Positions 8,876 through 16,956 of a DNA stretch of 64,000 bases are shown here, one piece after another (position 1 is the stretch's first letter; each line of letters starts with the position of its first letter). The notes under the pieces were generated by a model. That model saw only the letters and a list, made by a program, of their open reading frames with translations. It had not been told where the DNA came from and searched no databases. The stretch is from Streptomyces sp. 1331.2 (GTDB lineage Bacteria; Actinomycetota; Actinomycetes; Streptomycetales; Streptomycetaceae), in NCBI RefSeq assembly GCF_900199205.1, contig NZ_OBMJ01000001.1, forward strand, positions 7,371,001 through 7,435,000, given 5' to 3'. The position numbers were made by a program, and so were the translations under genes.

Positions 8876-9060
8876 ATGGCCACCCAGCTCTCCATGTCCC
8901 TCGGCCCCTCGCCGGCCCGCCGCGACGCACTCGCCCGCCGAATACGGCCGCTGGTCGCCGCGACCATTACCTACACAGGGCGATCGAGGCCGTTGTCGCC
9001 CTCGCCGCAGGCGCCCTCGCCTCCTCATCCGCCCTGGTCGGCTTCGGCCTCGACTCGAAC
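8876..9060 (+). pseudogene. heavy-metal cation transporter (CDF-like) 5' fragment, frameshifted and cut by IS element
   Basis: ATG 8876 starts 3 bp after the CmtR-like stop. Residues MATQLSMSLG to LVAATITY lead into the first membrane helix, then a one-base shift near 8975 moves the protein to another frame, which continues AIEAVVALAAGALASSSALVGFGLDS, helix 2 and loop of a cation diffusion facilitator-type transporter. The gene stops at the IS left end. The rest is not found on the other side of the IS. Confidence 0.65.
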
Positions 9061-10147
9061 GCCCTAGCTATAAAACTGCCGGACGTTGGTGACACATGGA
9101 TCTCCGACTACGACGGAGTCCTGCCATGCCCCCTTCGCAGCAACAGCAGCAGGACCGCCAGGCCCACCGACGCCTGGCGGTCCTGCGACACGCCGAGGAG
9201 GTCACCGGGAACGTCTCGCTGACCTGCCGGTACTACGGAATCAGCCGCAACTGTTTCTACCGGTGGCAACGGCGCTACCAGGAGGAAGGCATCGAGGGCC
9301 TGCGCGACCGCTCCAGCACGCCGCACCACAGCCCCAACGCCACCGACGCCGACGTCGTGAACAAGATTGTCTATCTGCGGCAGAACTACCACTTCGGCCC
9401 GATGAAGATCCAGATGTACCTCAAGCGGTACCACGACATCGACATCGCCTGCTCCGCCGTCTACCGCATCCTCAAGCGGCTGGGTCTGAACCGGCTCCCC
9501 TCCTCCCAGCGCTACAAACGCCACGACCAGCGCCACACCCGCTACGAGAAGCAGCTGCCCGGCAACCGGGTCCAGATCGACGTGAAGTTCATCGAACCGA
9601 TCGGCGTCCCGGCACAGACGGCGTCCCCGGAGCCTGTCCCGGTCACCGGAACGGCTCCCAAGCCCCGCCGCCGGGCGAAGTACTACCAGTTCACCGCGAT
9701 CGACGACTGCACCAGACTGCGCGTCCTGCGGATCTATCCGCGGTGCGACCAAAAGACCGCCGTCCAGTTCCTGGACTACGTCCTGGAGCGGCTGCCGTTC
9801 CGCGTCGAAGTCATCCAAACGGACAACGGCGCGGAGTTCCAGTCCGCCTTCCACTGGCACGTGCTCGACAAAGGCATCGCCCACACCTACATCAAGCCGG
9901 CATCCCCGCACCTCAACGGCAAGGTCGAACGCTCACACCGCATCGACGCCGAGGAGTTCTACCGCATGCTCGCCGGTGTCGTCGACGACGACACCGGCGT
10001 GCTCAACGACAAACTCCGAGAATGGGAGGACTACTACAACTTCCACCGCCCCCACGGCGCTCTCGGCGGCCAGACACCCTACGAACGTCTCAAGCAGAAG
10101 ACCGAGACCCACGTGTAACCAAGCTCCAGCAGATGCACAGCTAGGGC
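9061..10147 (+). mobile_element. IS481-type insertion sequence, 1087 bp
   Basis: Imperfect terminal inverted repeats of ~35 bp were found by eye. The left end starts GCCCTAGCT at 9061; the right end is its complement AGCTAGGGC ending at 10147. Most of the next 26 bases also match (CTGC, GGA, TTGGT, ACAC blocks). One transposase gene fills the element. No target-site duplication is visible and the two flanks belong to unrelated genes, so the insertion is old or was followed by recombination. Confidence 0.88.
9126..10118 (+). CDS. IS481-family DDE transposase
   Basis: 330 residues from ATG 9126, chosen because GGAG lies 7 bases upstream; ATG 9096 in the same frame lies at the edge of the terminal repeat. 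An N-terminal helix-turn-helix (NVSLTCRYYGISRNCFYRW) is followed by an integrase core (rve) with catalytic Asp152 (QIDVKF), Asp233 (QTDNGAEF) and Glu268 (GKVERSH). The frame is intact and full length, so the element may still be active. Confidence 0.93.
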   Translation: MPPSQQQQQDRQAHRRLAVLRHAEEVTGNVSLTCRYYGISRNCFYRWQRRYQEEGIEGLRDRSSTPHHSPNATDADVVNKIVYLRQNYHFGPMKIQMYLKRYHDIDIACSAVYRILKRLGLNRLPSSQRYKRHDQRHTRYEKQLPGNRVQIDVKFIEPIGVPAQTASPEPVPVTGTAPKPRRRAKYYQFTAIDDCTRLRVLRIYPRCDQKTAVQFLDYVLERLPFRVEVIQTDNGAEFQSAFHWHVLDKGIAHTYIKPASPHLNGKVERSHRIDAEEFYRMLAGVVDDDTGVLNDKLREWEDYYNFHRPHGALGGQTPYERLKQKTETHV

Positions 10148-10543
10148 ATCGAGCGGCGCATAGAAGTCATTGCGCATGACCAAGAGCACAGTGACAGCGG
10201 CGGAAGAGCCGCCCAGCTCCACGAGCTGGTCTACCGCCCGTAGACGCCTGTCGTCGGCACGCTGGTGCGAGTCGAGGACAGGCTGTGTGAGGAGTTCCTC
10301 GAACTGGTCGATCACCAGCAGAAGATGGTCGTAATCGGGCTCGGCAGCCAGGCGGGACTCGGCTGCTGCAACCAGGCCGTCGGCGGCGGCACCTGGCAGC
10401 CCTGCGCTCTCCAGCTCTGTGAGAAGGTCCTGGCCCGGGCGGGCGCACAGGGGCAGCCAACGGTCGCTGCCCGGGATCGCTCCCTCAGCCAACGCGGGCA
10501 GGACACCCGCGTTGATAAGCGACGACTTCCCTGCCTGCTGAGA
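10148..10543 (-). pseudogene. nSTAND1-type NTPase fragment
   Basis: Read on the minus strand: AGKSSLINAGVLPAL (end of Walker A), then LLLVIDQFEELLTQP (Walker B) and TVLLVMRNDFYAPL. These are signatures of the novel-STAND ATPases common in actinomycetes. The 5' part stops at the start of the P-loop, where the sequence joins the recombinase remnant. The 3' part is cut by the IS right end. Only ~130 residues of a normally >1000-residue protein remain. Confidence 0.75.
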
Positions 10544-10570
10544 ACGTGGCTCGCCGAGCGATCCGCCTGA

Positions 10571-10846
10571 TGGCCCTCCACGACCAACCCCCACCTTTTG
10601 CTCAGTCGCCAGACCGCTGTGAACGACAGCAACGCTGCGCTGTCGGACCTGTCAACCAAGAAGCCTTTCATGCCAATTGGCGTACGAGCATCCGCGCTGC
10701 GGGCCGACCGGATCCTCGACGAGGCCAAGCACACCGCCGACCCGATCCACCTCATCAGAGTCTTCGGCATTGCGCCGAATACCGCGATGCACTACCTTCG
10801 CGCAGCTCACCCCGCCCAGTTCCGTCCCGACCCCATCGCGCCGTGA
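10571..10846 (+). pseudogene. C-terminal fragment of a phage/plasmid-type recombinase or integrase
   Basis: Residues read WPSTTNPHLLLSRQTAVN, then ALRADRILDEA, TADPIHLIRVFGI and TAMHYLRAAHP. This matches the conserved tail of streptomycete site-specific recombinase-like proteins (TANPHLL, RxDRIxxEA, DPVHLxRLFGI). The frame is closed just upstream by a stop at 10568, so the catalytic part is gone. The family assignment is from memory of these motifs. Confidence 0.6.
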
Positions 10847-10963
10847 GCTGTACATCCGGGCTGAGCCAAGGCTGTGGTGGCTTCGGGCCCTGTCTTCGCC
10901 GCGGACTGAATTTGGCTCTGCCCGCAGTTCCCCAAACGATCTTGCGCCTGGTGTAATGCCACG

Positions 10964-11707
10964 GTGATGTCGAGCGCCGGGGATCGAGGTGGCCCGGTGC
11001 GAGCGGGGGCGGGTGAGCAGATGGCGGAAGCAGAGCCTCGGAGTGCTGTAACGGAGCCGGCGCCGGTGGACTGGGAACTGATGCCCCTGGAAGGCGTCGG
11101 GCCGTTGTGCTTCGGCATGCGTGTCACGGAGGTCGCAGCAGTACTGCTGGGCATGACCGAGGTGCGTCGGTTCCAGGCTGACCCATCGTTTCCGGAGACC
11201 CTGGGCGTGGAGTTCGGCACGGGGCCCGCGGAGCCTGCCGTGTACGCCTACTTCGTCGGCGGCCAGCTCTTCTGCGTCGCGGTCGACGCGGTCCACGGAC
11301 CCCAGGTGACGCTATGGGGAAGGGAGTTGACCGCCTGCGTCCCAGCCGACCTGGAACGGTTCCTTGCGCACGCTCATGACTGCGGGGTGATCAATGTGTC
11401 CTACGGTCCGCGAGGGAACCCCGGAGCCAACGGGCTCGGTCTGGTCGTGCGGGTCCAGGAGGTCGCTGGCGGCGACGTGGTGACCCGGCCAGTCATGGTA
11501 GGTCGGGCCTGGGCCGACCGGTGCACCGACGACTGGGAAGGCGCGATCCCGGAATGCGAATGGGTGGGCCGTCAGTGGACCTACCCAGGCCATTCAGAGC
11601 ACTGGCCCCCGCCTGGCTACACGCCGAATTGGAATGGTTGGCAACCTCCCCGACGGATGTCTGCTGCAGGCGCCGGATCCTCGAGTACCGTGCGAACCCG
11701 CTGGTAA
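10964..11707 (+). CDS. hypothetical protein with GxGPLCFGM motif
   Basis: 247 residues from GTG 10964; ATG 11021 is an alternative start and neither has a good ribosome binding site. The motif EGVGPLCFGMRVTEVAAVLLG resembles the N-terminus of many small streptomycete proteins of unknown, possibly immunity-like, function (GVGPVRFGM and AxAALG). The middle is mixed alpha/beta; the C-terminus is rich in Trp and Pro. No membrane segment is seen. It is the only uninterrupted non-mobile gene in this degraded region. Its function is unknown. Confidence 0.6.
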   Translation: MMSSAGDRGGPVRAGAGEQMAEAEPRSAVTEPAPVDWELMPLEGVGPLCFGMRVTEVAAVLLGMTEVRRFQADPSFPETLGVEFGTGPAEPAVYAYFVGGQLFCVAVDAVHGPQVTLWGRELTACVPADLERFLAHAHDCGVINVSYGPRGNPGANGLGLVVRVQEVAGGDVVTRPVMVGRAWADRCTDDWEGAIPECEWVGRQWTYPGHSEHWPPPGYTPNWNGWQPPRRMSAAGAGSSSTVRTRW

Positions 11708-11754
11708 CTGGCAGTTGCTGCCTCCAGGGCCAGCGGGTTCGTTGTCTCAGCCCT

Positions 11755-12240
11755 CCGGGATTCAGCGAACTGGTCGGTTTCTGGGTTGGGTCGTCTCCCA
11801 GACACCAGGGGCAGCGTTCCACGTCGCCAGCGGAGGCGGCGACGGCCGGGGAGGTGAGCAGGCCTCGTACATTTCTCGACCACCAGGAGGTGCGGGCGCA
11901 GGGCCTCGACGGCGCGGGCCACGTGCAGCCAAAGACCGGATCGGGTTTCAGGGTTGAGCCCGGCGCGGCGGCCGGCGACCGAGACGTCTTTGACAGGGGA
12001 GGCCTGCCGTGAGGACGCACACCCGCGGAACGTCAGCCCAGTCGATGGTGGTGATGTCGCCCAGGTTCGGCACACCGGGCCAGTGGCGGGACAGGATCGC
12101 GGACGGGCCGGGTTCGCTCTCGGCGTGCCAGAGGACGGAGCCGCCGAACGAGGCCAGCACCCCAGGTCGAGACCGCCGTACCCGCTGCACAGACTCCCGA
12201 TCAGTGGGCCGCGGCCTGCAGCCGGGAATGCGAGCGTCAT
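11755..12240 (-). pseudogene. C5-cytosine DNA methyltransferase with three frameshifts
   Basis: Minus-strand pieces assemble into the N-terminal half of a Dcm-type enzyme. ATG 12240 opens IGSLCSGYGGLDLG (motif I). A one-base loss in a G tract near 12160 shifts to SVLWHAESEP and VLTAGLPCQ (motif IV, catalytic Cys). An extra base right after PCQ (~11990) shifts back to DVSVAGRRAGLNP. A further shift near 11875 leads from LLVVE to NVRGLLTSPA (motif VI, ENV). Motifs VIII-X and the target recognition domain are missing. Confidence 0.8.
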
Positions 12241-12333
12241 CGCAGGCTCCGCGGGCCATGAGCGGCAGGCAAAGGTGGTGTCGGCGCAGGGTTGTTCAAT
12301 CGCACCGCAACAGGCGGGCGGCGGCAGATTGGC

Positions 12334-12807
12334 TCAGCGCGGCTTGACGGCGCAGGTCCTCGGATGGCGGCAGGAGATGCAGGGTGGCCTGGTCCAGGGT
12401 GCGGGCACCGTGGCGGAGTGGATGTGGTCGGGTGCGTGGCGGACGGCGACCCAGCGACAGGCGGCGGTGTCGCCTTCGGGGGCGATGCCGGTGGCGTGGA
12501 CGATGCGGCGGGCGATGGTGGCCCACTCGGCGTCGTCGAGGTGGCGGTCACCGGGGGCGGTACGGACGGAGCAGTGCCAGATCCTGGTGACCGGGGCCTG
12601 CTTGCCGAGGGCCTTGACGGGCTGGTCGAGTTGGTTGGCGAGCTTGGCGACTTGGCGCCGTTCCGGGTTGGGGCCGGGGTCGGGTGCGAAGCCGTTCCAG
12701 GAGGCGACGAGGTGCTGGTCGGTGTGTTCCTCGTGTTTGCCTGGGCCGAAGAGGTAGTAGGTGAGGGGGAAGGAGCGGTCGGTGCCGGTGCGGAGCTTGG
12801 GGATCAC
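12334..12807 (-). pseudogene. MOB-type relaxase, truncated after the HIH motif
   Basis: GTG 12807 overlaps the mobC stop (GTGA). The sequence starts IPKLRTGTDRSFPLTYYLFG and reaches RHAPDHIH, the metal-binding histidine motif of MobA/VirD2-like relaxases. It then runs into unrelated codons (PAPWTRPP) and stops at 12334. The family is usually >400 residues, so the nuclease is incomplete and probably dead. It marks a mobilisable element or plasmid remnant. Confidence 0.72.
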
Positions 12808-13421
12808 CGGCGGACCAGCCAGTTGACCGCGTCGTCGACCGCGTCGATGGAGGCTTCGACGCGGGCCAGGAGGAGGCGCAGGTCGGCGCCCGCCTGGCCG
12901 CCGGCGTTGAGGAAGTGCGCTACCTGGTTGAGGTTGTTGCCCACCGCGCCGAGCTGGCGGTTGGACTCCATCAGTTCCTGGATGCCGCGCCGGTAGTCGG
13001 CGATGGCCGCGCTGGGGTCGCTGCTCGCGGCGGCGGCCACGGCGGCGGCTGCGGTGTAGCCGCCGGGGGTGAGTTGGGCTCGGGCGGCGGCGCGCTGCAG
13101 GAGGGACCACTCGGGGTCGCTGAATCGCGGGCAGATGCGGTTGGTGCGCGGCACGCTCTGGCGCAGGCGTCGGCGGGTGGCAGCACTGGGGGCTTCGGCG
13201 GTCGGCTGGGTCTGCTGCTTCTCCTCCTTCGTCGGCACCCCTGGGCCGACTCCCCGGTCGGCGGCAGGCCCCTCTGGGTCTGCCAACGACCGGGGAGCCT
13301 CCGCCCCCTTCGGGGCGGGGGCGGGGTAAGGACTCCTTACCCCACAACTTGCTCCGCCAGGAGCCTGATCGCGGTCACTGACTGGTCGAGCTGTGGTGGC
13401 GCCTGGGTGGGACGTGCTCAT
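12804..13421 (-). CDS. mobC: MobC-like relaxosome accessory protein
   Basis: 205 residues. The C-terminal 120 carry the MobC pattern: SVPRTNRICPRFSDPEW (ribbon and helix), then QLGAVGNNLNQVAHFLNAGG and a closing helix. The N-terminal ~85 residues are Pro/Ala-rich and disordered. It would bind oriT next to the relaxase. Its start overlaps an upstream minus-strand frame by ATGA and its stop overlaps the relaxase GTG, so three genes were one operon. It is intact, although both partners are broken. Confidence 0.82.
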   Translation of the reverse strand: MSTSHPGATTARPVSDRDQAPGGASCGVRSPYPAPAPKGAEAPRSLADPEGPAADRGVGPGVPTKEEKQQTQPTAEAPSAATRRRLRQSVPRTNRICPRFSDPEWSLLQRAAARAQLTPGGYTAAAAVAAAASSDPSAAIADYRRGIQELMESNRQLGAVGNNLNQVAHFLNAGGQAGADLRLLLARVEASIDAVDDAVNWLVRR

Positions 13422-13630
13422 CGGCTGGCCTCGGTGTCGCGCTGGTGGATGTCGAGGAGGAGGTCCTCGACGAAGCCGAGGGCGAGGACGGGGTGGTGGA
13501 GGGTCCAGGGGCGGGAGTGCCGGCCGCGCTGGACGCTGCGGGCGCCGTCCGGGCCGGTTTCGACGCGGTGCAGCTGGCCGCGCTGGGTGAGGACGTCCCC
13601 GCCGCGCTGGCGGAGACGGACGAGCAGCGC
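13418..13630 (-). pseudogene. 3' fragment of the gene upstream of mobC
   Basis: The frame ends VLALGFVEDLLLDIHQRD and stops at 13418, overlapping the mobC ATG (ATGA). The overlap and the protein-like sequence (GQLHRVETGPDGARS, WTLHHP) argue that it is the real tail of an element gene. Its 5' part has been replaced near 13630 by an unrelated plus-strand gene. Family not recognised. Confidence 0.4.
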
Positions 13631-14359
13631 GCCGAGGTGCGGGCGTGGCTGTGGCGGGTCGTGATCGCCGACGGCGCCCGCGCCCTCACCGCCGCCGGCC
13701 GCTGGACCGAGGCCCTGCGCCACATCGAGGAACACCGCGGCATCGGCCGGCGCATCCTCGACGGCCGCCAGGTCGCCGTCCTCGCGTGCGCCACCGCCGG
13801 CGACTTGCCCGGCGCCCTCGCGCTGCTGCAGGACACCGAGCCGGGCGACCCGTGGGAGCGCGCGGTCACCGCGGTGCTCACCGCGCTGTGCCGGCCCGGC
13901 GATCAGCGGGCAGTCAAACGGGCGATCGACCATTGCCTCACCTTTGAACCGGACGAGGGCCTGGCCGTCTTCACCACCCGCCTGGCGCTGACCGCCCTCG
14001 ACGCCGCCGACCTCGACACACCCGCCGCCCGAAACCTCCTCGCCCACCTGACCAGCCGAACGGGTGCATCCGGCGACGGCTATGCGCTGCGCGACCTCCT
14101 CACCCACGAGGGCGTCCGACGCCGTATCGACCCGATCCAGGGCGCGGCACTCGAACGGGCTCTCGCCGCCTGCGCACTGGGCTCCGCCGCCCTGCCCGAC
14201 GTCCTGCGCAACCGGCTGGAGGGGGCACTGGGACAAGCCCAGGAGGTGCTCAACGGATCCCCGTTCGACCCAGCGCGCCCGGAGGAGATCCGCTTGGGCG
14301 GCACATCCGAACAGCCTTGGGCGCCAGACCTGTCGGTTACCGCTGGACCACATATCTGA
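13445..14359 (+). CDS. hypothetical helical-repeat protein, probably 5'-truncated
   Basis: The convincing part begins at ~13635 (RAWLWRVVIADGARALTAAGRW) and is a run of TPR-like helical pairs (ALRHIEEHRGIGRRILDGRQ, DLPGALALLQDTEPGDPWE) resembling the C-terminal half of streptomycete plasmid- or regulator-linked proteins. The first ~63 residues from 13445 are antisense to the mobC-upstream fragment and Glu-rich, so the true N-terminus was probably lost. No ribosome binding site supports 13445. Function unknown. Confidence 0.5.
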   Translation: MDVEEEVLDEAEGEDGVVEGPGAGVPAALDAAGAVRAGFDAVQLAALGEDVPAALAETDEQRAEVRAWLWRVVIADGARALTAAGRWTEALRHIEEHRGIGRRILDGRQVAVLACATAGDLPGALALLQDTEPGDPWERAVTAVLTALCRPGDQRAVKRAIDHCLTFEPDEGLAVFTTRLALTALDAADLDTPAARNLLAHLTSRTGASGDGYALRDLLTHEGVRRRIDPIQGAALERALAACALGSAALPDVLRNRLEGALGQAQEVLNGSPFDPARPEEIRLGGTSEQPWAPDLSVTAGPHI

Positions 14360-14570
14360 TGACCCGTTAGGAAAGTCAGCAAAAGGTCAGCATTGATCCG
14401 ACCAGACGCCGTCAGGGGCGCTCAGACCTGAGACTCGACGAGCCTTCCGCCGGCATCGTTCCGGTGCTCGGCGCGGTCCCCCGTTCACCCCGTGTGCGAC
14501 CGGCCGGGGTCCGGCCCTCCGAGTCGGCGGAAGCGGGCCCCGGAATGTTCGGAAGGAGCGTTACCGCAGG

Positions 14571-15536
14571 TCAGCGCGCCCGGCCGCGTGCCTTCAGCGG
14601 AATCGACGGAAGCTCCGGAGCCGGCAGGCGGTCGCCCGGGTAGCCCTCGACGGCGCCGAAGCGGTCGGGGTTCGCGGAGCTCATCCATTCCTCGCGGGCT
14701 CGGGTAATGTCTTCGTGAGACCGCCCGACGAAGTTCCACCACATGATGATCGGCTCCTCGAAGGGCGTGCCGCCCAGCAGCACGGCGCGGGCGTCGCCGT
14801 CGGTGGTGTTGGTGAGGGTGATGGTGGTGGGGCCGGGAGCGAGGTAGCCGAGTTCGGCGCGCCGCAGCGGGGTGCCGGCGAGGCGGATGTCGCCGTGGTC
14901 GACGAGGAGGCCGTGTTCGAAGGCGGGGTCGACGTCGAGGGTGACGGTGGCGTGCGGGCGCAGGTGGATCTCGGCGCCGAGCAGCGGGGTGAAGGTGGGA
15001 ACGGGGGAGGTGTCCCCGGCGAGGGTGCCGAGGAAGACCCGGGCCTCGCCGCCGCCGTCCAGGGCGACCGGGGCGGGCGCGTGGTGGTGGAAGTCGCGGG
15101 CGGTGTGCAGGTGTTCCGCGGGCAGGGCGATCCAGAGCTGGACGCCGTGCAGGACGGTGGTGTCCGGGGTGGAGACCTCGGAGTGGGCGATGCCGTGGCC
15201 GGAGGTCATCAGGTTCACCTCGCCCGGGCGGACGTACGCGTGCACGCCGTGGCTGTCCCGGTGCTCGATCTCGCCGGTGAACAGCCAGCTGACGGTCTGC
15301 AGCCCGGTGTGCGGGTGCGGGGCGACGTCCATGCCGCCGGTGCCCGCGACGTCGTCGGGCCCGTAGTGGTCCACGAAGCACCAGGCGCCGATGAGGGTGC
15401 GGGAGCGTTGCGGAAGCGTCCGTCGGACGGTCATCGCGCGGGGGCCGCCGAGCGGGACGTCCCGGGCGGGCAGGACCTCCACCCGTGGGGCAGCGGCGGC
15501 GTTCGGCTCGGTGAGGTCGGTCTCGGCGGTGCTCAC
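14571..15536 (-). CDS. pirin family protein
   Basis: A 321-residue bicupin. The N-terminal cupin has the iron-binding histidines of pirin (DVAPHPHTGLQTVSWLF, near residues 75-90, and SGHGIAHSE). Members act as iron-dependent regulators or quercetinase-like dioxygenases. GTG 15536 is preferred over ATG 15557 because GGAGGA lies 6-7 bases before it; the ATG would put that sequence inside the gene. It is divergent from an AhpD-like gene with a shared palindromic operator between them, pointing to redox- or phenolic-responsive control. Confidence 0.9.
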   Translation of the reverse strand: MSTAETDLTEPNAAAAPRVEVLPARDVPLGGPRAMTVRRTLPQRSRTLIGAWCFVDHYGPDDVAGTGGMDVAPHPHTGLQTVSWLFTGEIEHRDSHGVHAYVRPGEVNLMTSGHGIAHSEVSTPDTTVLHGVQLWIALPAEHLHTARDFHHHAPAPVALDGGGEARVFLGTLAGDTSPVPTFTPLLGAEIHLRPHATVTLDVDPAFEHGLLVDHGDIRLAGTPLRRAELGYLAPGPTTITLTNTTDGDARAVLLGGTPFEEPIIMWWNFVGRSHEDITRAREEWMSSANPDRFGAVEGYPGDRLPAPELPSIPLKARGRAR

Positions 15537-15556
15537 GGTCGGTCCTCCCATGGACA

Positions 15557-15578
15557 AGTAGTTCGATATTCAACTACT
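15557..15578. promoter_or_regulatory. inverted repeat operator between pirin and AhpD-like genes
   Basis: AGTAGTT-N8-AACTACT is a perfect 7-bp inverted repeat, AT-rich against the background, placed between divergent starts at 15536 and 15627. This is the kind of site bound by MarR/OhrR or Rrf2 regulators. No regulator gene is adjacent. Confidence 0.6.
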
Positions 15579-15626
15579 ATGCCATGGCAGAGTGGCAGGC
15601 GACAGTGATCAGCCTAAGGAGTCCAG

Positions 15627-16115
15627 GTGAGTGACGTGACAGTGGTCCCGGCGGACCGGCGGGTGTTCATCGACAAGCAGAGCCCCCAGGCGTTCAAGGC
15701 GCTGACGGCAGCCGCCGAGGCGGCGCGCGAGGCCGCGGCAGAAGCCGGGCTGGACCGTCGGCTGGTGGAGCTCGTCAACCTCCGGGTGTCGCAGATCAAC
15801 GGCTGCGCCTACTGCCTGAACGTGCACACCAGGGCCGCGCTGCGCGAGGGCGAGACCACCCAGCGGCTGGGCGTCCTCCCGGCCTGGCGCGACACCGAGC
15901 TGTTCACCGCCCGGGAGCGCGCCGCACTCGCGCTCGCCGAGGCGACCACCCACCCGGCCGACGCGGCCGCGCAGGAGACCGCGTACGGCGCCGCGCGCGA
16001 GGCGCTGAACGACGCGGAGATCTCGGCGGTGATCTGGGTGGCGATCACCATCAACTCCTTCAACCGGGTCTCGATCATGAGCAAGCACCCGGTCCGTCCG
16101 ACGCCCGGTCAGTAG
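15627..16115 (+). CDS. AhpD-like alkylhydroperoxidase (carboxymuconolactone decarboxylase family)
   Basis: 162 residues. GTG 15627 follows AAGGAG. The redox centre NGCAYCLNVHT (residues ~58-68, C-x2-C and His) and the length fit AhpD-core family peroxidases. It is divergent from pirin, a frequent pairing in actinomycetes that suggests a small oxidative or electrophile response. The LRR gene follows closely, 8 bp after the stop. Confidence 0.9.
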   Translation: MSDVTVVPADRRVFIDKQSPQAFKALTAAAEAAREAAAEAGLDRRLVELVNLRVSQINGCAYCLNVHTRAALREGETTQRLGVLPAWRDTELFTARERAALALAEATTHPADAAAQETAYGAAREALNDAEISAVIWVAITINSFNRVSIMSKHPVRPTPGQ

Positions 16116-16122
16116 CCGTACG

Positions 16123-16857
16123 GTGACGGACGACGTGGTGCTGAACCTCTGGCGGCAGCCGCTCGGGGAGGTGCCGGCCGAAGTGTGGGACCGCACCGAC
16201 CTCACCGTGCTCATCCTCGCCGAGACCGGAATTTCCGAACTCTCCTCGGCCATCGGTCGGTTGACCGGGCTGCGGACCCTCGACCTCGGGCACAACCGGA
16301 TCGCCGCGCTGCCCGCCGAGCTGGGAGACCTCACCGGGCTCGGCGACTTCCTCTACCTCCATGACAACGAGCTCACCGCCCTGCCCGACTCCCTCGGGCG
16401 GCTCACCGCGCTGCGCTACCTCAACGCGGGCGAGAACCGGCTCACCGAACTGCCCGCCGCCATCGGCGGGATGGCCTCACTGGTCGAACTCCGCGCGCAG
16501 CACAACCGGCTCGGCGCGCTGCCCGGAACGATCGGCGAGCTCGGCGCATTGCGCGAACTCTGGCTCCGGGGCAACGAGTTGACAGGTCTGCCGGACTCCG
16601 TGGCGCGGCTCGCCGAGCTGCGTGAGCTGGAGCTGAGGGAGAACGCCCTCGCCGAGGTCCCGGCGGTACTCGCCGGGCTGCCGCAGCTGCGCCGCCTCGA
16701 CCTGCGCGGCAACCGGATCACCGAACTGCCGCACTGGCTGGCCGAACCGACCGCACTGCCCGCGCTGGAGAAGCTCGACCTGCGGTGGAACGAGGTGCGG
16801 CCCTCCGTGCGGCTGCTGGACGCGCTCGGTGCGCGCGGGTGCGTGGTGCTGCACTGA
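16123..16857 (+). CDS. leucine-rich repeat protein
   Basis: 244 residues made almost wholly of about nine 23-residue leucine-rich repeats (LxxLxLxxNxLxxLPxxL; for example LRTLDLGHNRIAALPAELG). No signal peptide, enzyme domain or membrane segment is present, so it is a cytosolic protein-binding solenoid. GTG 16123 lies 8 bp after the AhpD-like stop, suggesting co-transcription. Partner unknown. Confidence 0.88.
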   Translation: MTDDVVLNLWRQPLGEVPAEVWDRTDLTVLILAETGISELSSAIGRLTGLRTLDLGHNRIAALPAELGDLTGLGDFLYLHDNELTALPDSLGRLTALRYLNAGENRLTELPAAIGGMASLVELRAQHNRLGALPGTIGELGALRELWLRGNELTGLPDSVARLAELRELELRENALAEVPAVLAGLPQLRRLDLRGNRITELPHWLAEPTALPALEKLDLRWNEVRPSVRLLDALGARGCVVLH

Positions 16858-16884
16858 GCCGGCGGGCGGGGATCACCGGCAGAG

Positions 16885-16914
16885 GTCGCCGAAAGTCGCC
16901 GGAAGTCGCCGAAA
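16885..16914. repeat. three tandem 10-bp repeats GTCGCCGRAA
   Basis: Three head-to-tail copies at 16885, 16895 and 16905, directly upstream of the thrS leader promoter. Their position fits a binding site for a regulator or simple replication slippage. Confidence 0.55.
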
Positions 16915-16919
16915 AAAGA

Positions 16920-16949
16920 TCAACAGGGCTGCCGTGGACCTGCTACCGT
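16920..16949 (+). promoter_or_regulatory. predicted promoter of the thrS leader
   Basis: TCAACA (16920-16925), an 18-bp spacer, then TACCGT (16944-16949). The leader ATG is 8 bases downstream of the -10 end and no Shine-Dalgarno sequence precedes it, so the transcript probably begins at or next to the ATG and is leaderless. Confidence 0.45.
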
Positions 16950-16956
16950 GGCACAC

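Noticed and set aside
9041..10167. Target-site duplication for the IS element
   Set aside because: Flanking bases (CTCGACTCGAAC on the left, ATCGAGCGGCGC on the right) give no convincing direct repeat.
14360..14570. tRNA gene or att site at the edge of the mobile-element remnant
   Set aside because: No cloverleaf and no direct repeat with the other end of the remnant could be found by eye.
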